Shown here in pieces: positions 1 to 9,089 of a DNA stretch of 64,000 bases. Origin of the DNA: Klebsiella oxytoca NBRC 105695 (GTDB lineage: Bacteria; Pseudomonadota; Gammaproteobacteria; Enterobacterales; Enterobacteriaceae); assembly GCF_001598695.1 (NCBI RefSeq), contig NZ_BCZK01000002.1:124001-188000 (forward strand), given 5' to 3'. The notes beneath the pieces are model-generated. The model had not been told where the DNA came from. It worked only from the letters and a program-made list of their open reading frames with translations, and searched no databases. How positions within the stretch are numbered: the first letter of the stretch is position 1; each line of letters starts with the position of its first letter. The position numbers and the translations under genes are program-made.

Positions 1-735
1 CTTGCTCAGCCCCAGTTGCTTCGCCTGTACGGCGATCAGCGCCCCTTCGGTGTAGTAGATCGGCATATAGATCATGTCGACGTTCTTCGCCTTCACGCTG
101 GCCAGCTGGGCCTTAAAGTCTTTGCTGCCGCCGGGAGCCTGAACTTCGATAGGAATGGTGCCGCCGTTTTTCAGGAACTGCGTGCGGAAGGCTTTCGCCA
201 GGCCAACGGAGTAGTCGTTGCTGCTGTCGAAGACGATGGCGGCGGTTTTAGCCTTCAGATCGCGCGAGGCGAGGTTAGCGCCGACCACGCCCTGGAAGCT
301 GTCGGAGAAGCAGACCCGACTGACGTAAGGGTGGTTGCGGGTGACGCGGTCGTTGGTGGCGGTTGAGGAGACCAGCGGCGTTTTACTGTCGTCGGCGATT
401 TTGGTCATCGCCAGGGTATTGGAGGAGGTGACTTCGCCGATCACCGCGTCGACTTTATCGCTGGAGACCAGGCGCTGCATGGCGTTAGCGGCTTCGACCT
501 TGTCGCTCTTATCGTCAATCACGATAAGCTTCACGGTGTCGCCATTTTTTAACGTCGGCGTAATGCTCTGGATGATATCCAGCCCTTTTTGCGAAGGTTG
601 TCCGTAGCCGCTCAGCGCGCCGCTCAGCGGCAAGACCACGCCAATTTTAATTTCAGCCGCCTGCGCGCTGCTGGCACCGACCCACGCGGCAACCAGCGTG
701 GCCATTAAAGACGCTTTCCCGGAAAACTTGTTCAT
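1..735 (-). CDS. Branched-chain amino acid-type ABC transporter substrate-binding protein (partial, 3' end outside window)
   Basis: The reading frame is open from the ATG at 735 to the left edge, giving the first 245 residues. The N-terminus is a signal peptide ending near SSAQA-AEIK, followed by the IGVVLPLSG stretch typical of type 1 periplasmic binding proteins of the LivJ/LivK kind. Later segments such as VIGEVTSSNTLAMT and the Tyr-rich IYMPIYY region fit this fold. The family delivers branched-chain amino acids or related amides to a Liv-type permease from the periplasm. A GGTGAGG ribosome site lies about five bases before the ATG. Transport partners would lie left of the window. The ligand cannot be told from sequence. 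Confidence 0.85.
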   Translation of the reverse strand, partial: MNKFSGKASLMATLVAAWVGASSAQAAEIKIGVVLPLSGALSGYGQPSQKGLDIIQSITPTLKNGDTVKLIVIDDKSDKVEAANAMQRLVSSDKVDAVIGEVTSSNTLAMTKIADDSKTPLVSSTATNDRVTRNHPYVSRVCFSDSFQGVVGANLASRDLKAKTAAIVFDSSNDYSVGLAKAFRTQFLKNGGTIPIEVQAPGGSKDFKAQLASVKAKNVDMIYMPIYYTEGALIAVQAKQLGLSK

Positions 736-761
736 TTTTACCTCACCGTCGGTCGATTATT

Positions 762-888
762 TATACCCTTCATACTTCAAGTTGCATGTGCGTTGGCTTT
801 CCTCGCTCACCCCAGTCACTTACTAGAGTAAGCTCCTGGGGATTCCCTGCGTCGCCGCCTTCCTGCAACTCGAATTATTTTGGGTATA
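762..888. repeat. ERIC element, 127 bp, classical type
   Basis: A 127-bp imperfect palindrome runs from TATACCC to GGGTATA. It contains the core segments recognised by the standard ERIC1R and ERIC2 typing primers (GTAAGCTCCTGGGGATTC and its partner). Length and ends match the enterobacterial repetitive intergenic consensus. It lies just upstream of the binding-protein gene starting at 735, so the start of that transcript may run through or begin near it. Confidence 0.93.
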
Positions 889-1104
889 TCTTTAACCATC
901 AATGACTGCATAACATTGAGAAATAATTCACCTGGATATCCGGCGAATTATTGGCTGTTATATTGAATAGATAACGAGATATATTTGGTATGCAGATTTA
1001 CCTTACAACGTCCGTTTCGTTTTTACTCATGCAATATTCTTATTACCTGCAGGAAAGGGCATAAGGCTGATGACAACCCTGTTTTGGGTACGGTGAACGC
1101 ATTA

Positions 1105-1138
1105 TGCCGGGGGCGGCTGACGCCTTACCCGGCCTGCA
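1105..1138. repeat. REP element, single unit
   Basis: A GC-rich imperfect hairpin of the REP type (GCCGGG...CCCGGC arms around a GGCTGACGCC core) lies between the ERIC and the end of eutC. The rest of 889-1225 is AT-rich with no convincing gene; short frames there lack ribosome sites. Confidence 0.75.
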
Positions 1139-1225
1139 AAATCCGCAATGCCAGCGCGCACCCGAAAATAATATCCAGGTGCGCCCGGTAATATTAAAAA
1201 TCTATTCTGCTGTCCGCCTGGTTTA

Positions 1226-2002
1226 TTATTTTAGCTGGCTCAACGGTTTTATTTTTCCATGCAGCGCAGGATTATCACTTTCGTCTTTCAGGCGCACTCC
1301 GGTAAGCCGCCGCAAAAAGGCCTGCTCCAGTAACCAGGCCAGCTTAAAAGCGGCGGCATCAAAGCTCAGCCCTTCCGGACGGATATTAGAAATACAGTTG
1401 CGCTCCGACTCCAGCCGCTGACGATGCGGCTGCCAGGTTAAATACACTCCGAGGCTGTCCGGCGAAGAGAGCCCGGGCCGTTCGCCAATCAATATCGCCA
1501 CCGCTCTGGCCTTCAGCGTTTCGCCTATATCATCGCCCAGCGCGACCCGCGACTGGTGCGCCAGCACCACCGGGGCCAGGCTCAGGCCGAGGGTTTTCAG
1601 ATAGGGCAGCAGGGCGCGAATCAGCGGCACTGCCTGGCGCTGCACGGCGTACGACGACAGCCCGTCGCCAATCACCAGCAGCAGGTCGGCGGGGCGCGCG
1701 CCGCTGGCGGCGAGGTCGGCGCGGCTCTCTTCGTTCAGCTGCCGCCCCAGATCCGGGCGATTCAGATAGACATGGCGATCGCTGGCGGCGCTGCGGACGG
1801 TCAGCGTCGACAGCCCCAGCTCCGCCAGCGGCTGAACAAGCTGGTCGCTGGCTAAAGGTTGGTGGATAGCATCGCGCGCCCGGGCGTGGGCGAGGCCGAA
1901 ATTCAGCACTTCGCGGGTCGGCAGGCTGGCGCCGCTGCGCCCCAGCGCAATCCGCGCATCGGTAAACTCACGCAGCGGGTTCCAGGCGTCGGGAGGATTC
2001 AT
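1226..2002 (-). CDS. eutC: Ethanolamine ammonia-lyase, small subunit
   Basis: This is the 258-residue small subunit of the adenosylcobalamin-dependent enzyme that splits ethanolamine into acetaldehyde and ammonia. It matches the EutC core, for example LLVIGDGLSSYAVQ and AILIGERPGLSSPDSLG. It begins directly at the core helix (NPPDAWNPLREFTDARIALG) and is clearly shorter than the roughly 295-residue E. coli protein. The missing part is the N-terminal segment known to target EutC into the Eut microcompartment. Its ATG overlaps the eutB stop by four bases (ATGA), so the subunits are translationally coupled. It is therefore probably a cytosolic, shell-free version (inference). Confidence 0.95.
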   Translation of the reverse strand: MNPPDAWNPLREFTDARIALGRSGASLPTREVLNFGLAHARARDAIHQPLASDQLVQPLAELGLSTLTVRSAASDRHVYLNRPDLGRQLNEESRADLAASGARPADLLLVIGDGLSSYAVQRQAVPLIRALLPYLKTLGLSLAPVVLAHQSRVALGDDIGETLKARAVAILIGERPGLSSPDSLGVYLTWQPHRQRLESERNCISNIRPEGLSFDAAAFKLAWLLEQAFLRRLTGVRLKDESDNPALHGKIKPLSQLK

Positions 2003-3387
2003 ACCGGTTCTCCTTGCGGCAGGACGGAAAGCAGCGGATGGCGGGCATCGGTCAGACGCAGCGCGCCGTGGCGGTCAATAATCTGCATCTTCGTCAGCCA
2101 GTCGGCGAACTCAGGCGCATGCTGTAAACCCAGCAGTCGGCGGGCGTAAAGTGCATCGTGGAACGAGGTGCTTTGGTAGTTGAGCATAATATCGTCTGCC
2201 CCCGGTACGCCGATCAAAAAGGTCAGCCCGGCCGCGCAAAGCAGCGTCAGCAGGGTATCCATATCGTCCTGATCCGCTTCGGCGTGATTGGTGTAGCAAA
2301 CGTCGCAGCCGATGGGCAGCCCCATCAGCTTGCCGCAGAAGTGATCTTCCAGTCCGGCGCGGATAATCTGCTTACCATCGTACAGATACTCCGGGCCGAT
2401 AAAGCCCACCACCGTATTGACCAGCAGCGGCTCAAAATGGCGGGCGACGGCGTAGGCCCGGGCTTCGCAGGTCTGCTGGTCAACGCCGTGATGGGCGTTG
2501 GCGGAAAGACAGCTGCCCTGGCCGGTTTCAAAATACATCACGTTGTTGCCCAGCGTGCCGCGGTTCAGGCTAAGCGCCGCTTCCCGCGCTTCCTGCAGCA
2601 GCGCCAGATTAATGCCGAAACCGCTGTTGGCGGCTTCGGTACCGGCCACCGACTGGAACACCAGATCCACCGGCGCGCCGCGCTCAATCAGCTGCAGAGT
2701 GTTGGTGACGTGGGTCAAAATGCACGACTGGGTGGGGATGGCGAAGCGCTGAATAATATCGTCAAGCATATGGTTTAGCTGCGCCAGCACCGGCAGGCTG
2801 TCGCTGGCCGGATTGATGCCGATCACCGCGTCTCCTGCGCCGTACAGCAGGCCGTCGAGCATGCTGGCGGCGATGCCTTTGAGGTCATCGGTCGGGTGAT
2901 TGGGCTGCAGGCGCACGCTCAGGCGCCCCGGCAGGCCGATAGTGTTGCGAAAACGGGTGACGACCCGGCATTTGCTGGCGGCGAGGATCAGATCCTGATT
3001 GCGCATCAGCTTGCTGACCGCGGCGGCCATCTCCGGGGTTATCGCGCGGGCGACCTGGCGCAGCGCCGCTTCATCGGTGGCGTCGTCGAGCAGCCAGTCG
3101 CGAAAATCGCCGACCGTAAGATGGCGAATCGCCGCGAAGCCCCGGGCGTCGTGGGTATCGAGGATCAGCCGGGTCACCTCATCCTGCTCGTAGGGAATCA
3201 GCGGATTATCGAGAATCTCGGTGAGCGGAACCTCCGCCAGCGCCATTTTTGCCGCCATCCGCTCTTCGGCGGAGCCGGCGATAACGCCCGCCAGCGCGTC
3301 GCCGGAACGCGCAGGGGAGGCCTTCGCCAGTAGGGTTTTCAGGCTCTCAAAGCGCCATACCTGGCCCGATAGCGTGGTTTTATACAT
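1999..3387 (-). CDS. eutB: Ethanolamine ammonia-lyase, large subunit
   Basis: The 462-residue product is the TIM-barrel catalytic subunit of ethanolamine ammonia-lyase, close to the usual 453-residue EutB. Conserved stretches include VIGINPASDS, TGQGSCLSANAHHGVDQQT and FIGPEYLYDGKQI. The start at 3387 is chosen because AGGAGG lies seven bases upstream; the longer open frame to 3579 has a low-complexity translation overlapping eat and is unlikely. It follows eat by 11 bases and overlaps eutC. No eutA-type reactivating factor, shell protein or aldehyde dehydrogenase gene is visible in the window. Confidence 0.96.
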   Translation of the reverse strand: MYKTTLSGQVWRFESLKTLLAKASPARSGDALAGVIAGSAEERMAAKMALAEVPLTEILDNPLIPYEQDEVTRLILDTHDARGFAAIRHLTVGDFRDWLLDDATDEAALRQVARAITPEMAAAVSKLMRNQDLILAASKCRVVTRFRNTIGLPGRLSVRLQPNHPTDDLKGIAASMLDGLLYGAGDAVIGINPASDSLPVLAQLNHMLDDIIQRFAIPTQSCILTHVTNTLQLIERGAPVDLVFQSVAGTEAANSGFGINLALLQEAREAALSLNRGTLGNNVMYFETGQGSCLSANAHHGVDQQTCEARAYAVARHFEPLLVNTVVGFIGPEYLYDGKQIIRAGLEDHFCGKLMGLPIGCDVCYTNHAEADQDDMDTLLTLLCAAGLTFLIGVPGADDIMLNYQSTSFHDALYARRLLGLQHAPEFADWLTKMQIIDRHGALRLTDARHPLLSVLPQGEPV

Positions 3388-3398
3388 GTGTCGCCTCC

Positions 3399-4778
3399 TC
3401 AGGAGACCGTACGCAGCTGCGGATCCACCGCCGCGCGCTGGCGAGCCGCTGCGGTCTTGCGAAACCACAGGTAGCCGCCGAGCATCATGGCGGCGAAAAT
3501 CAGCGCCAGCAGCGTGTTGTACCAGACCATCGCCACCAGGCAGAGCACCGCCATGGCCAGCGCGAAGGCCGGCGCCCACGGATAGAGCGGCGCGCGGAAC
3601 GGTCGAATCAGCTTCGGCTCGCTGCGGCGCAGCTTAAACAGCGCCGCCATCGAGGTGATATACATAACAATAGCGCCAAATACCGACATCGTGACGATAC
3701 AGGCGGTCAGCGGCATCCCGCTAATGGTGATCAGCGAATCGGAGAAAATGGCGGCGATGCCGACCACGCCCCCGGCGAGGATCGCCAGATGCGGCGTGCG
3801 GGTGCGGCGGTTCAGCGTCGCCAGCCCGGCGGGGAGATAGCCCGCGCGCGCCAGAGAGTAAATCTGCCGCGAGTAGCCCATGATAATCCCGTGGAACGAG
3901 GCCACCAGGCCAAACAGCCCCAGCCACACCAGCATATGCAGCCAGCCGCTGCTGTTGCCGACCACCATTTTCATCGCCTGCGGTAGCGGGTCGTTGATAT
4001 TGGCCAGGGTTCGCCAGTCGCCGACGCCGCCGGCAAAGACCATCACGCCTATCGCCAGTACGGTCAGGGTCAGAATGCCGCCGCCCAGCGCCCGGGGAAT
4101 AGTGCGCTGCGGATCTTTAGCTTCTTCGGCGGCCATCGATGCGCCTTCAATCGCCAGAAAGAACCAGATCGCGAACGGGATGGCGGCAAACATGCCCGGC
4201 AGCGCCAGGCCGCTAAAGCTTTCCGCGCCCGCCCAGCCGTTAGCGGTAAAATGGCTCCAGGAGAAGCCCGGCGCGACCACGCCCATAAACACCAGCAGTT
4301 CGAAAATCGCTAATAACGTCACCACCAGCTCAAAGGTGGCGGCAATCCCCACGCCGAGAATATTCAGCGTCATAAAGATAATATAGGCGCCGCAGGCCAC
4401 CCATTTGGGGTCGAGCGCCGGAAACTGCACGTTCAGATAGGCGCCGATGGCCATAGCGATGGCGGGCGGGGCGAAGACGAATTCAATCAGGGTCGCGAAG
4501 CCGGCGATAAACCCGCCGGTGGGGCCAAAGGCGCGGTAGGCGTAGGCAAAAGGTCCGCCCGCATGCGGAATGGCGGTGGTCAGCTCGGTGAAGCTAAAAA
4601 TAAAGGCGCAGTACATCGCGGCGATGGCCAGCGCGACGATCAGAAAGCCCAGCGTCCCGGCCTGGGACCAGCCGTAGCTCCAGCCAAAATACTCCCCGGA
4701 AATAACCAGCCCAACGGCGATCCCCCATAAGCGGAAACTGCCGAGCGTTCTTTTAAGCGTTGTGGTTTGCTCTGTCAT
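3399..4778 (-). CDS. eat: Ethanolamine permease, APC superfamily
   Basis: A 459-residue protein with about twelve hydrophobic segments. The start region has the APC pattern LWGIAVGLVISGEYFGWSYGW, here quoted only in part as GLVISGEYFGWSYGW, which is characteristic of the Eat ethanolamine permeases. It would import ethanolamine through the inner membrane for the lyase encoded just downstream. The ATG at 4778 is preceded by GAGG at about eight bases and gives an N-terminus like known Eat proteins; a more upstream ATG at 4841 adds an unlikely extension. It is the first gene of eat-eutB-eutC, a layout known from non-microcompartment ethanolamine users. Confidence 0.92.
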   Translation of the reverse strand: MTEQTTTLKRTLGSFRLWGIAVGLVISGEYFGWSYGWSQAGTLGFLIVALAIAAMYCAFIFSFTELTTAIPHAGGPFAYAYRAFGPTGGFIAGFATLIEFVFAPPAIAMAIGAYLNVQFPALDPKWVACGAYIIFMTLNILGVGIAATFELVVTLLAIFELLVFMGVVAPGFSWSHFTANGWAGAESFSGLALPGMFAAIPFAIWFFLAIEGASMAAEEAKDPQRTIPRALGGGILTLTVLAIGVMVFAGGVGDWRTLANINDPLPQAMKMVVGNSSGWLHMLVWLGLFGLVASFHGIIMGYSRQIYSLARAGYLPAGLATLNRRTRTPHLAILAGGVVGIAAIFSDSLITISGMPLTACIVTMSVFGAIVMYITSMAALFKLRRSEPKLIRPFRAPLYPWAPAFALAMAVLCLVAMVWYNTLLALIFAAMMLGGYLWFRKTAAARQRAAVDPQLRTVS

Positions 4779-4841
4779 GTTCGTTGCCTCGCCAGATAAA
4801 GATATCGGGAGGGTTGCAAAGAGAATGCCAGGGCATACCAC

Positions 4842-5146
4842 CGATAAACGCGGCGGTTTAAGAACCTATCCCATTAGGGCTATCTTATTTGCCAGTTTGG
4901 CCCTGGGCAGTGCTCAGACAATACTCACAGAGTGTTGAACGCCCTTCAGGGCGGCCCGCAGGGGGAGCGTAGCGAATCATCCTCACGTACTACGTGTACG
5001 CTCCGGTTCTTGCGCGCTGTCCGTGTGCAAACTGTCTGCAACGATTACGCCTGTTGGGCCAGGCTCTACGCCAACGAGGATCAAAAAAGGGGCAGACCGC
5101 GCCCGGCGGAAGAGTCGCCGTGGTGCAGCTGCCCGCAAATGTGGCG
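4842..5146. other. Structured intergenic segment upstream of eat, possible dispersed repeat
   Basis: This non-coding stretch between eat and the end of pehX is rich in inverted repeats. GCCCT-TC-AGGGC lies at 4941-4952. Arms GGAGCGTA (4964-4971) and TACGCTCC (4997-5004) enclose the perfect palindrome CACGTA-C-TACGTG (4984-4996). It does not match REP or ERIC. I see no convincing gene in it. It contains the presumed eat promoter region and may be read as the 5' leader of eat or belong to an unnamed repeat family. Confidence 0.4.
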
Positions 5147-6529
5147 TTACTGGTGCACGATGGCGCCAGCGTCTTGTTGAATTACCGGACCTGCTTTCAC
5201 CTGCAGGTTAAGTCCTTTACTCTCCAGCTCGGCATTGCGAATGCGCAGGCCGCGGTCGGCTTCAATATTGACGTTGCTAAAATGGAAACCGCTGAGCGGC
5301 GCTTCCGGGGTACCGATAATATAGGCCGCCGCTTTGCTGTCGCCGGTGGAGGTTAAATTCTCAACGGTGATGTTACTGAAGTGCGGAGTCTTGTATTTAT
5401 CGAACGGCTGTTTCGGGTCGCTGTCCGGCGGATAGATCTGCTCGCCGAGGGTAAAGCCGCCTGCCTGCAACAGCTTATCGACCTCGGCCTGCACAATCGG
5501 CGCGGCTTTGTAATAGGCGGAGAACACCAGCGGCACCTCAACGTTATGCATTCTGGTATTGCGGTAGACGATATTTTTTACCTCGCCGCCTTTGCCGCGC
5601 GGGCTTTTAATCCGAATGCCGTACATCGAACCTTCGAAGGTATTGTTTTCCACCAGCACGTTATTCACGCCGCCTGCGCTCTCGCTGCCGATGGAGATCC
5701 CGCGCCCCTGCTTCAGAGTGTTGTTGGCGATATAGATGTTATCCACCACGCCGTCCGGGAAGCGCGGGTCGGCTTTCTCCGCCTTGATGGCAATATGGTC
5801 GTCGTTACAGTCGATATAGTTGTTGGTAATACGGATATTCTGGCTATCGATAGGATCGATGGCGTCGGTGTTCGGCGCATGCCACGGCGAAAGAATACGC
5901 GTGCCGTTGATATCGACATCGTGCGCGTAGCGGGTGACCACGTGGAAGCTGGGTGAATGGGTGAGGGTCACGCCGTCGATAAGCACGTTGCTGGCGCGGG
6001 TGATATAAATCAGCCGCGGCCGGTCGGTACCGCCTTTCTTGCCGGTGGCGCGGATATTTTCCCGCCAGCGTTCCCACCACACTGCGCCCTGGCCGTCGAT
6101 AGTGCCTTCACCGACGATGGCCACGTTTTGCGCGTCGGCGATGCTAATAAACGGCAGCCAGCCGTTTTCCGCTTCGGCGTATCGCGTTTTATCATCGCCG
6201 CGATAGGCAGCCACTTCGGTTGAGGCCACCAGGGTGGCGTCTTTCTCCAGCTTAAGCTGAATATTATTCTTCAGAAACAGCGGGTTGGTGAGGAAATTAC
6301 CTTTCGGCACCAGCACCGTTCCCCCTCCGGCGGCGGCGCAGTCATCAATCGCTTTTTGAATGGCATCGGTGTTGAGCGCGATTTGCAGCCGATGGCCTTC
6401 TGCGCCGTAGTGGGTGATATCACAGACTTTATCGGGAAACTTCACGGAACTCGCGGCCTGAGCGGCGTGCAGCGGTAGAAGGCCGACGGCGGCAGCGGCG
6501 GCCCACAGAGGCAAAGCGCGGGGTATCAT
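5147..6529 (-). CDS. pehX: Polygalacturonase, glycoside hydrolase family 28 (PehX type)
   Basis: A 460-residue secreted pectin-degrading enzyme. Residues 1-25 form a signal peptide ending HAAQA-A. The right-handed beta-helix carries the GH28 signatures: NTD at 220-222, DD at 243-244 and RIK at 306-308, which supply the three catalytic aspartates and the substrate-binding Arg/Lys. The usual GHG motif reads GRG at 275-277 (codon CGC), so the conserved His is replaced. The start at 6529 has AGGA about eight bases upstream; a longer frame to 6574 lacks a good site. pehX is a hallmark of K. oxytoca-type klebsiellae. It is transcribed away from mmuP; I could not find a clear KdgR operator. Confidence 0.93.
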   Translation of the reverse strand: MIPRALPLWAAAAAVGLLPLHAAQAASSVKFPDKVCDITHYGAEGHRLQIALNTDAIQKAIDDCAAAGGGTVLVPKGNFLTNPLFLKNNIQLKLEKDATLVASTEVAAYRGDDKTRYAEAENGWLPFISIADAQNVAIVGEGTIDGQGAVWWERWRENIRATGKKGGTDRPRLIYITRASNVLIDGVTLTHSPSFHVVTRYAHDVDINGTRILSPWHAPNTDAIDPIDSQNIRITNNYIDCNDDHIAIKAEKADPRFPDGVVDNIYIANNTLKQGRGISIGSESAGGVNNVLVENNTFEGSMYGIRIKSPRGKGGEVKNIVYRNTRMHNVEVPLVFSAYYKAAPIVQAEVDKLLQAGGFTLGEQIYPPDSDPKQPFDKYKTPHFSNITVENLTSTGDSKAAAYIIGTPEAPLSGFHFSNVNIEADRGLRIRNAELESKGLNLQVKAGPVIQQDAGAIVHQ

Positions 6530-6682
6530 GGCATTATCCTTTTTTGGTTTGTTGTTTTGTAAAATTAGCACCAATGTTTTGATTTAATGAGGGCGGCGAT
6601 CACGGTTTCTCTTTTGTCGTTATTCTGCCCATAAGTGGCGATGATGATTTGGGCGAATGCATAGATGACAGGCCCGGCGGCT

Positions 6683-6711
6683 TTGCAATTTGGCGACAGG
6701 CGGGGTATAAG
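6683..6711 (+). promoter_or_regulatory. mmuP promoter (-35/-10)
   Basis: TTGCAA at 6683-6688 and TATAAG at 6706-6711 are separated by exactly 17 bases, a good sigma-70 arrangement about 50 bases before the mmuP start and just ahead of the met boxes. Confidence 0.65.
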
Positions 6712-6724
6712 GAACCTCTTATCT

Positions 6725-6740
6725 GGATGTTTAGATGTCT
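6725..6740 (+). promoter_or_regulatory. Tandem MetJ operator (met boxes) of mmuPM
   Basis: Two adjoining 8-mers, GGATGTTT and AGATGTCT, match the met box consensus AGACGTCT; the second differs at one position. They lie just downstream of the predicted -10. MetJ with S-adenosylmethionine represses mmuPM in E. coli. A possible upstream ATG at 6735 lies inside the second box, which argues for the later start of mmuP. Confidence 0.75.
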
Positions 6741-6758
6741 ATACGCCCGTGGGGTCAA

Positions 6759-8165
6759 ATGCAAACAACACAACAACAAGGTGGGCAGCTTAAGCGCACC
6801 ATGAAGACTCGCCACCTGATCATGCTGTCGCTGGGTGGCGTTATTGGCACAGGGCTATTTTTTAATACCGGCTATATCATCTCCACCACCGGAGCGGCGG
6901 GCACGCTGCTGGCCTATCTGATTGGCGCGCTGGTGGTCTGGCTGGTGATGCAGTGTCTGGGCGAACTTTCGGTGGCGATGCCGGAAACCGGGGCGTTTCA
7001 CGTCTACGCCGCGCGCTATCTCGGCCCGGCGACCGGGTATACCGTCGCCTGGCTCTACTGGCTGACCTGGACCGTCGCGCTTGGCTCAAGCTTCACCGCC
7101 GCCGGATTCTGCATGCAGTACTGGTTCCCGCAGGTGCCGGTATGGGTCTGGTGCGTGGTGTTCTGCGCGGTGATTTTCGCGCTCAACGTTATCTCCACCC
7201 GCTTCTTTGCCGAAGGTGAATTCTGGTTCTCGCTGGTGAAGGTGGTCACCATTATCGCCTTTATTATTCTCGGCGGGGCGGCGATCTTTGGCATCATTCC
7301 GATGCAGGATGGCTCTCCGGCGCCGGGGCTGCGCAATATCACCGCCGAAGGCTGGTTCCCGCACGGCGGTCTGCCGATCCTGATGACCATGGTGGCGGTT
7401 AACTTCGCTTTCTCCGGCACCGAGCTTATCGGCATCGCGGCGGGGGAAACGGAGAATCCGCATAAAGTCATTCCGGTGGCCATTCGTACCACCATCGCCC
7501 GGCTGATTATCTTTTTCATCGGCACCGTCTTCGTGCTGGCGGCGCTGATCCCGATGCAGCAGGCGGGAGTCGAGAAAAGCCCGTTTGTGCTGGTGTTTGA
7601 AAAGGTCGGTATTCCCTACGCGGCGGATATCTTTAACTTTGTGATTCTGACGGCGATTCTGTCGGCGGCCAACTCTGGCCTTTACGCCTCCGGGCGGATG
7701 CTGTGGTCGCTCTCCAATGAAAAAACGCTGCCGTCCTGTTTTACCAAATTGACCAGAAACGGGGTGCCGCTGACGGCGATTTCGGTCAGCATGCTCGGCG
7801 GCGTGCTGGCGCTCTTCTCCAGCGTCGTGGCCCCGGATACGGTGTTTGTCGCGCTGTCGGCGATTTCCGGTTTTGCGGTGGTGGCGGTATGGCTGAGCAT
7901 CTGCGCCTCGCACTTTATGTTCCGCCGTCGCCATCTGCAGCAGGGGAAGGCGCTAAGCGAACTGCACTATCGCGCGCCGTGGTATCCGCTGGTGCCGGTG
8001 CTGGGATTTGTGCTTTGCCTGGTAGCCTGCGTGGGTCTGGCGTTTGACCCGAGTCAGAGGATTGCGCTGTGGTGCGGGATCCCGTTCGTGGCACTGTGTT
8101 ATGGTGCGTATTATCTGACTCGTTCACGGAAACTCACCCAGGAGCCTCAACATGTCGCAGAATAA
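6759..8165 (+). CDS. mmuP: S-methylmethionine permease
   Basis: A 468-residue APC-family transporter with about twelve membrane segments, almost the same length as E. coli MmuP (467). Highly conserved parts include [17 protein letters not shown] near residue 30 and AAGETENP in the middle. It imports S-methylmethionine through the inner membrane as a methyl donor. The ATG at 6759 aligns with the E. coli start. The last bases overlap mmuM, so the two are one operon, under the met boxes at 6725-6740. Confidence 0.95.
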   Translation: MQTTQQQGGQLKRTMKTRHLIMLSLGGVIGTGLFFNTGYIISTTGAAGTLLAYLIGALVVWLVMQCLGELSVAMPETGAFHVYAARYLGPATGYTVAWLYWLTWTVALGSSFTAAGFCMQYWFPQVPVWVWCVVFCAVIFALNVISTRFFAEGEFWFSLVKVVTIIAFIILGGAAIFGIIPMQDGSPAPGLRNITAEGWFPHGGLPILMTMVAVNFAFSGTELIGIAAGETENPHKVIPVAIRTTIARLIIFFIGTVFVLAALIPMQQAGVEKSPFVLVFEKVGIPYAADIFNFVILTAILSAANSGLYASGRMLWSLSNEKTLPSCFTKLTRNGVPLTAISVSMLGGVLALFSSVVAPDTVFVALSAISGFAVVAVWLSICASHFMFRRRHLQQGKALSELHYRAPWYPLVPVLGFVLCLVACVGLAFDPSQRIALWCGIPFVALCYGAYYLTRSRKLTQEPQHVAE

Positions 8166-9084
8166 TCCGTTAACCGCCCTCATTGACGCAAAGCCCTTTA
8201 TCCTGCTGGACGGCGCGATGGCGACGGAGCTGGAAGCGCGCGGCTGCAATCTTGCCGACAGCCTGTGGTCGGCGAAAGTGCTGGTCGACAACCCGGAGCT
8301 TATCCGCGAAGTTCACCTCGACTATTTCCGCGCCGGCGCGCAGGTGGCGATCACCGCCAGCTATCAGGCCACTCCGGCAGGTTTTGCTGCCCTCGGCCTT
8401 GATGAAGCGCAGTCGAAAGCGCTGATCGGCAAAAGCGTTGAGCTGGCCCGCAAGGCGCGGGAAGCGTATCTGGCGGAAAACCCGCGGGCGGGCGCGTTGC
8501 TGGTTGCCGGTTCGGTCGGGCCGTACGGCGCCTTCCTGGCGGACGGCTCGGAGTATCGCGGCGATTATGTCCGCAGCGATGAGGAATTTCAGGCATTTCA
8601 TCGTCCGCGCGTGGAAGCGCTGCTCGACGCCGGGGCCGATCTGCTGGCCTGTGAAACGATGCCGAATTTCGCCGAGATGAAGGCGCTGGCGGAGCTGCTG
8701 ACTGCCTATCCGCGCGCGCGGGCATGGTTCTCGTTTACCCTGCGCGATGTGCAGCATCTCAGCGACGGCACGCCGCTGCGGGAAGTGGTTGCCGTGCTGG
8801 CAAACTATCCGCAGGTGGTGGCGCTGGGCATTAACTGTATCGCGCTGGAAAACAGCACCGCCGCGCTGGCGCATCTGCATAGCCTGACAGCGCTGCCGCT
8901 GGTGGTTTATCCTAACTCCGGGGAGCACTATGACGCGGTATCCAAGACCTGGCATCGCCACGGCGAAGCCTGTGCAACGCTGGCGGAATATTTACCCCAG
9001 TGGCTGGCGGCGGGGGCGAAGCTGATTGGCGGCTGCTGCCGCACGACGCCGAAGGATATTGCCGAACTGAACGCGCGGCGTTGA
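8152..9084 (+). CDS. mmuM: Homocysteine S-methyltransferase
   Basis: The 310-residue product is the same length as E. coli MmuM. It transfers a methyl group from S-methylmethionine (or S-adenosylmethionine) to homocysteine, making methionine in the cytosol. The three zinc-binding cysteines are present: Cys229 in GINCIA and Cys295-Cys296 in GGCCRTTP. The N-terminal [14 protein letters not shown] is the family signature. AGGAG stands seven bases before the ATG, inside the end of mmuP; the overlap implies coupled translation. Confidence 0.96.
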   Translation: MSQNNPLTALIDAKPFILLDGAMATELEARGCNLADSLWSAKVLVDNPELIREVHLDYFRAGAQVAITASYQATPAGFAALGLDEAQSKALIGKSVELARKAREAYLAENPRAGALLVAGSVGPYGAFLADGSEYRGDYVRSDEEFQAFHRPRVEALLDAGADLLACETMPNFAEMKALAELLTAYPRARAWFSFTLRDVQHLSDGTPLREVVAVLANYPQVVALGINCIALENSTAALAHLHSLTALPLVVYPNSGEHYDAVSKTWHRHGEACATLAEYLPQWLAAGAKLIGGCCRTTPKDIAELNARR

Positions 9085-9089
9085 GTTTG

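Noticed and set aside
985-1191. Plus-strand frame of 68 codons between the binding protein and eutC
   Set aside because: No ribosome site, it runs into a REP element and has no recognisable features.
2158-2778. Plus-strand frame of 206 codons opposite eutB
   Set aside because: It is a GC-rich shadow frame of a well-identified gene.
3388-3579. Longer N-terminus for eutB
   Set aside because: The extension is Arg/Gly/Ala-rich and overlaps eat; the AGGAGG site supports the start at 3387.
6530-6600. Possible KdgR operator before pehX
   Set aside because: A run of A and T suggested one, but fewer than half of the consensus positions match.
7086-7934. Long open frame of 282 codons on the minus strand
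   Set aside because: It lies wholly antisense to mmuP and is rich in Arg, His, Gln and Asp, typical of shadow frames of membrane genes.
8170-8961. Minus-strand frame of 263 codons opposite mmuM
   Set aside because: mmuM has all catalytic residues and full family length; the antisense frame resembles no protein and has no ribosome site.
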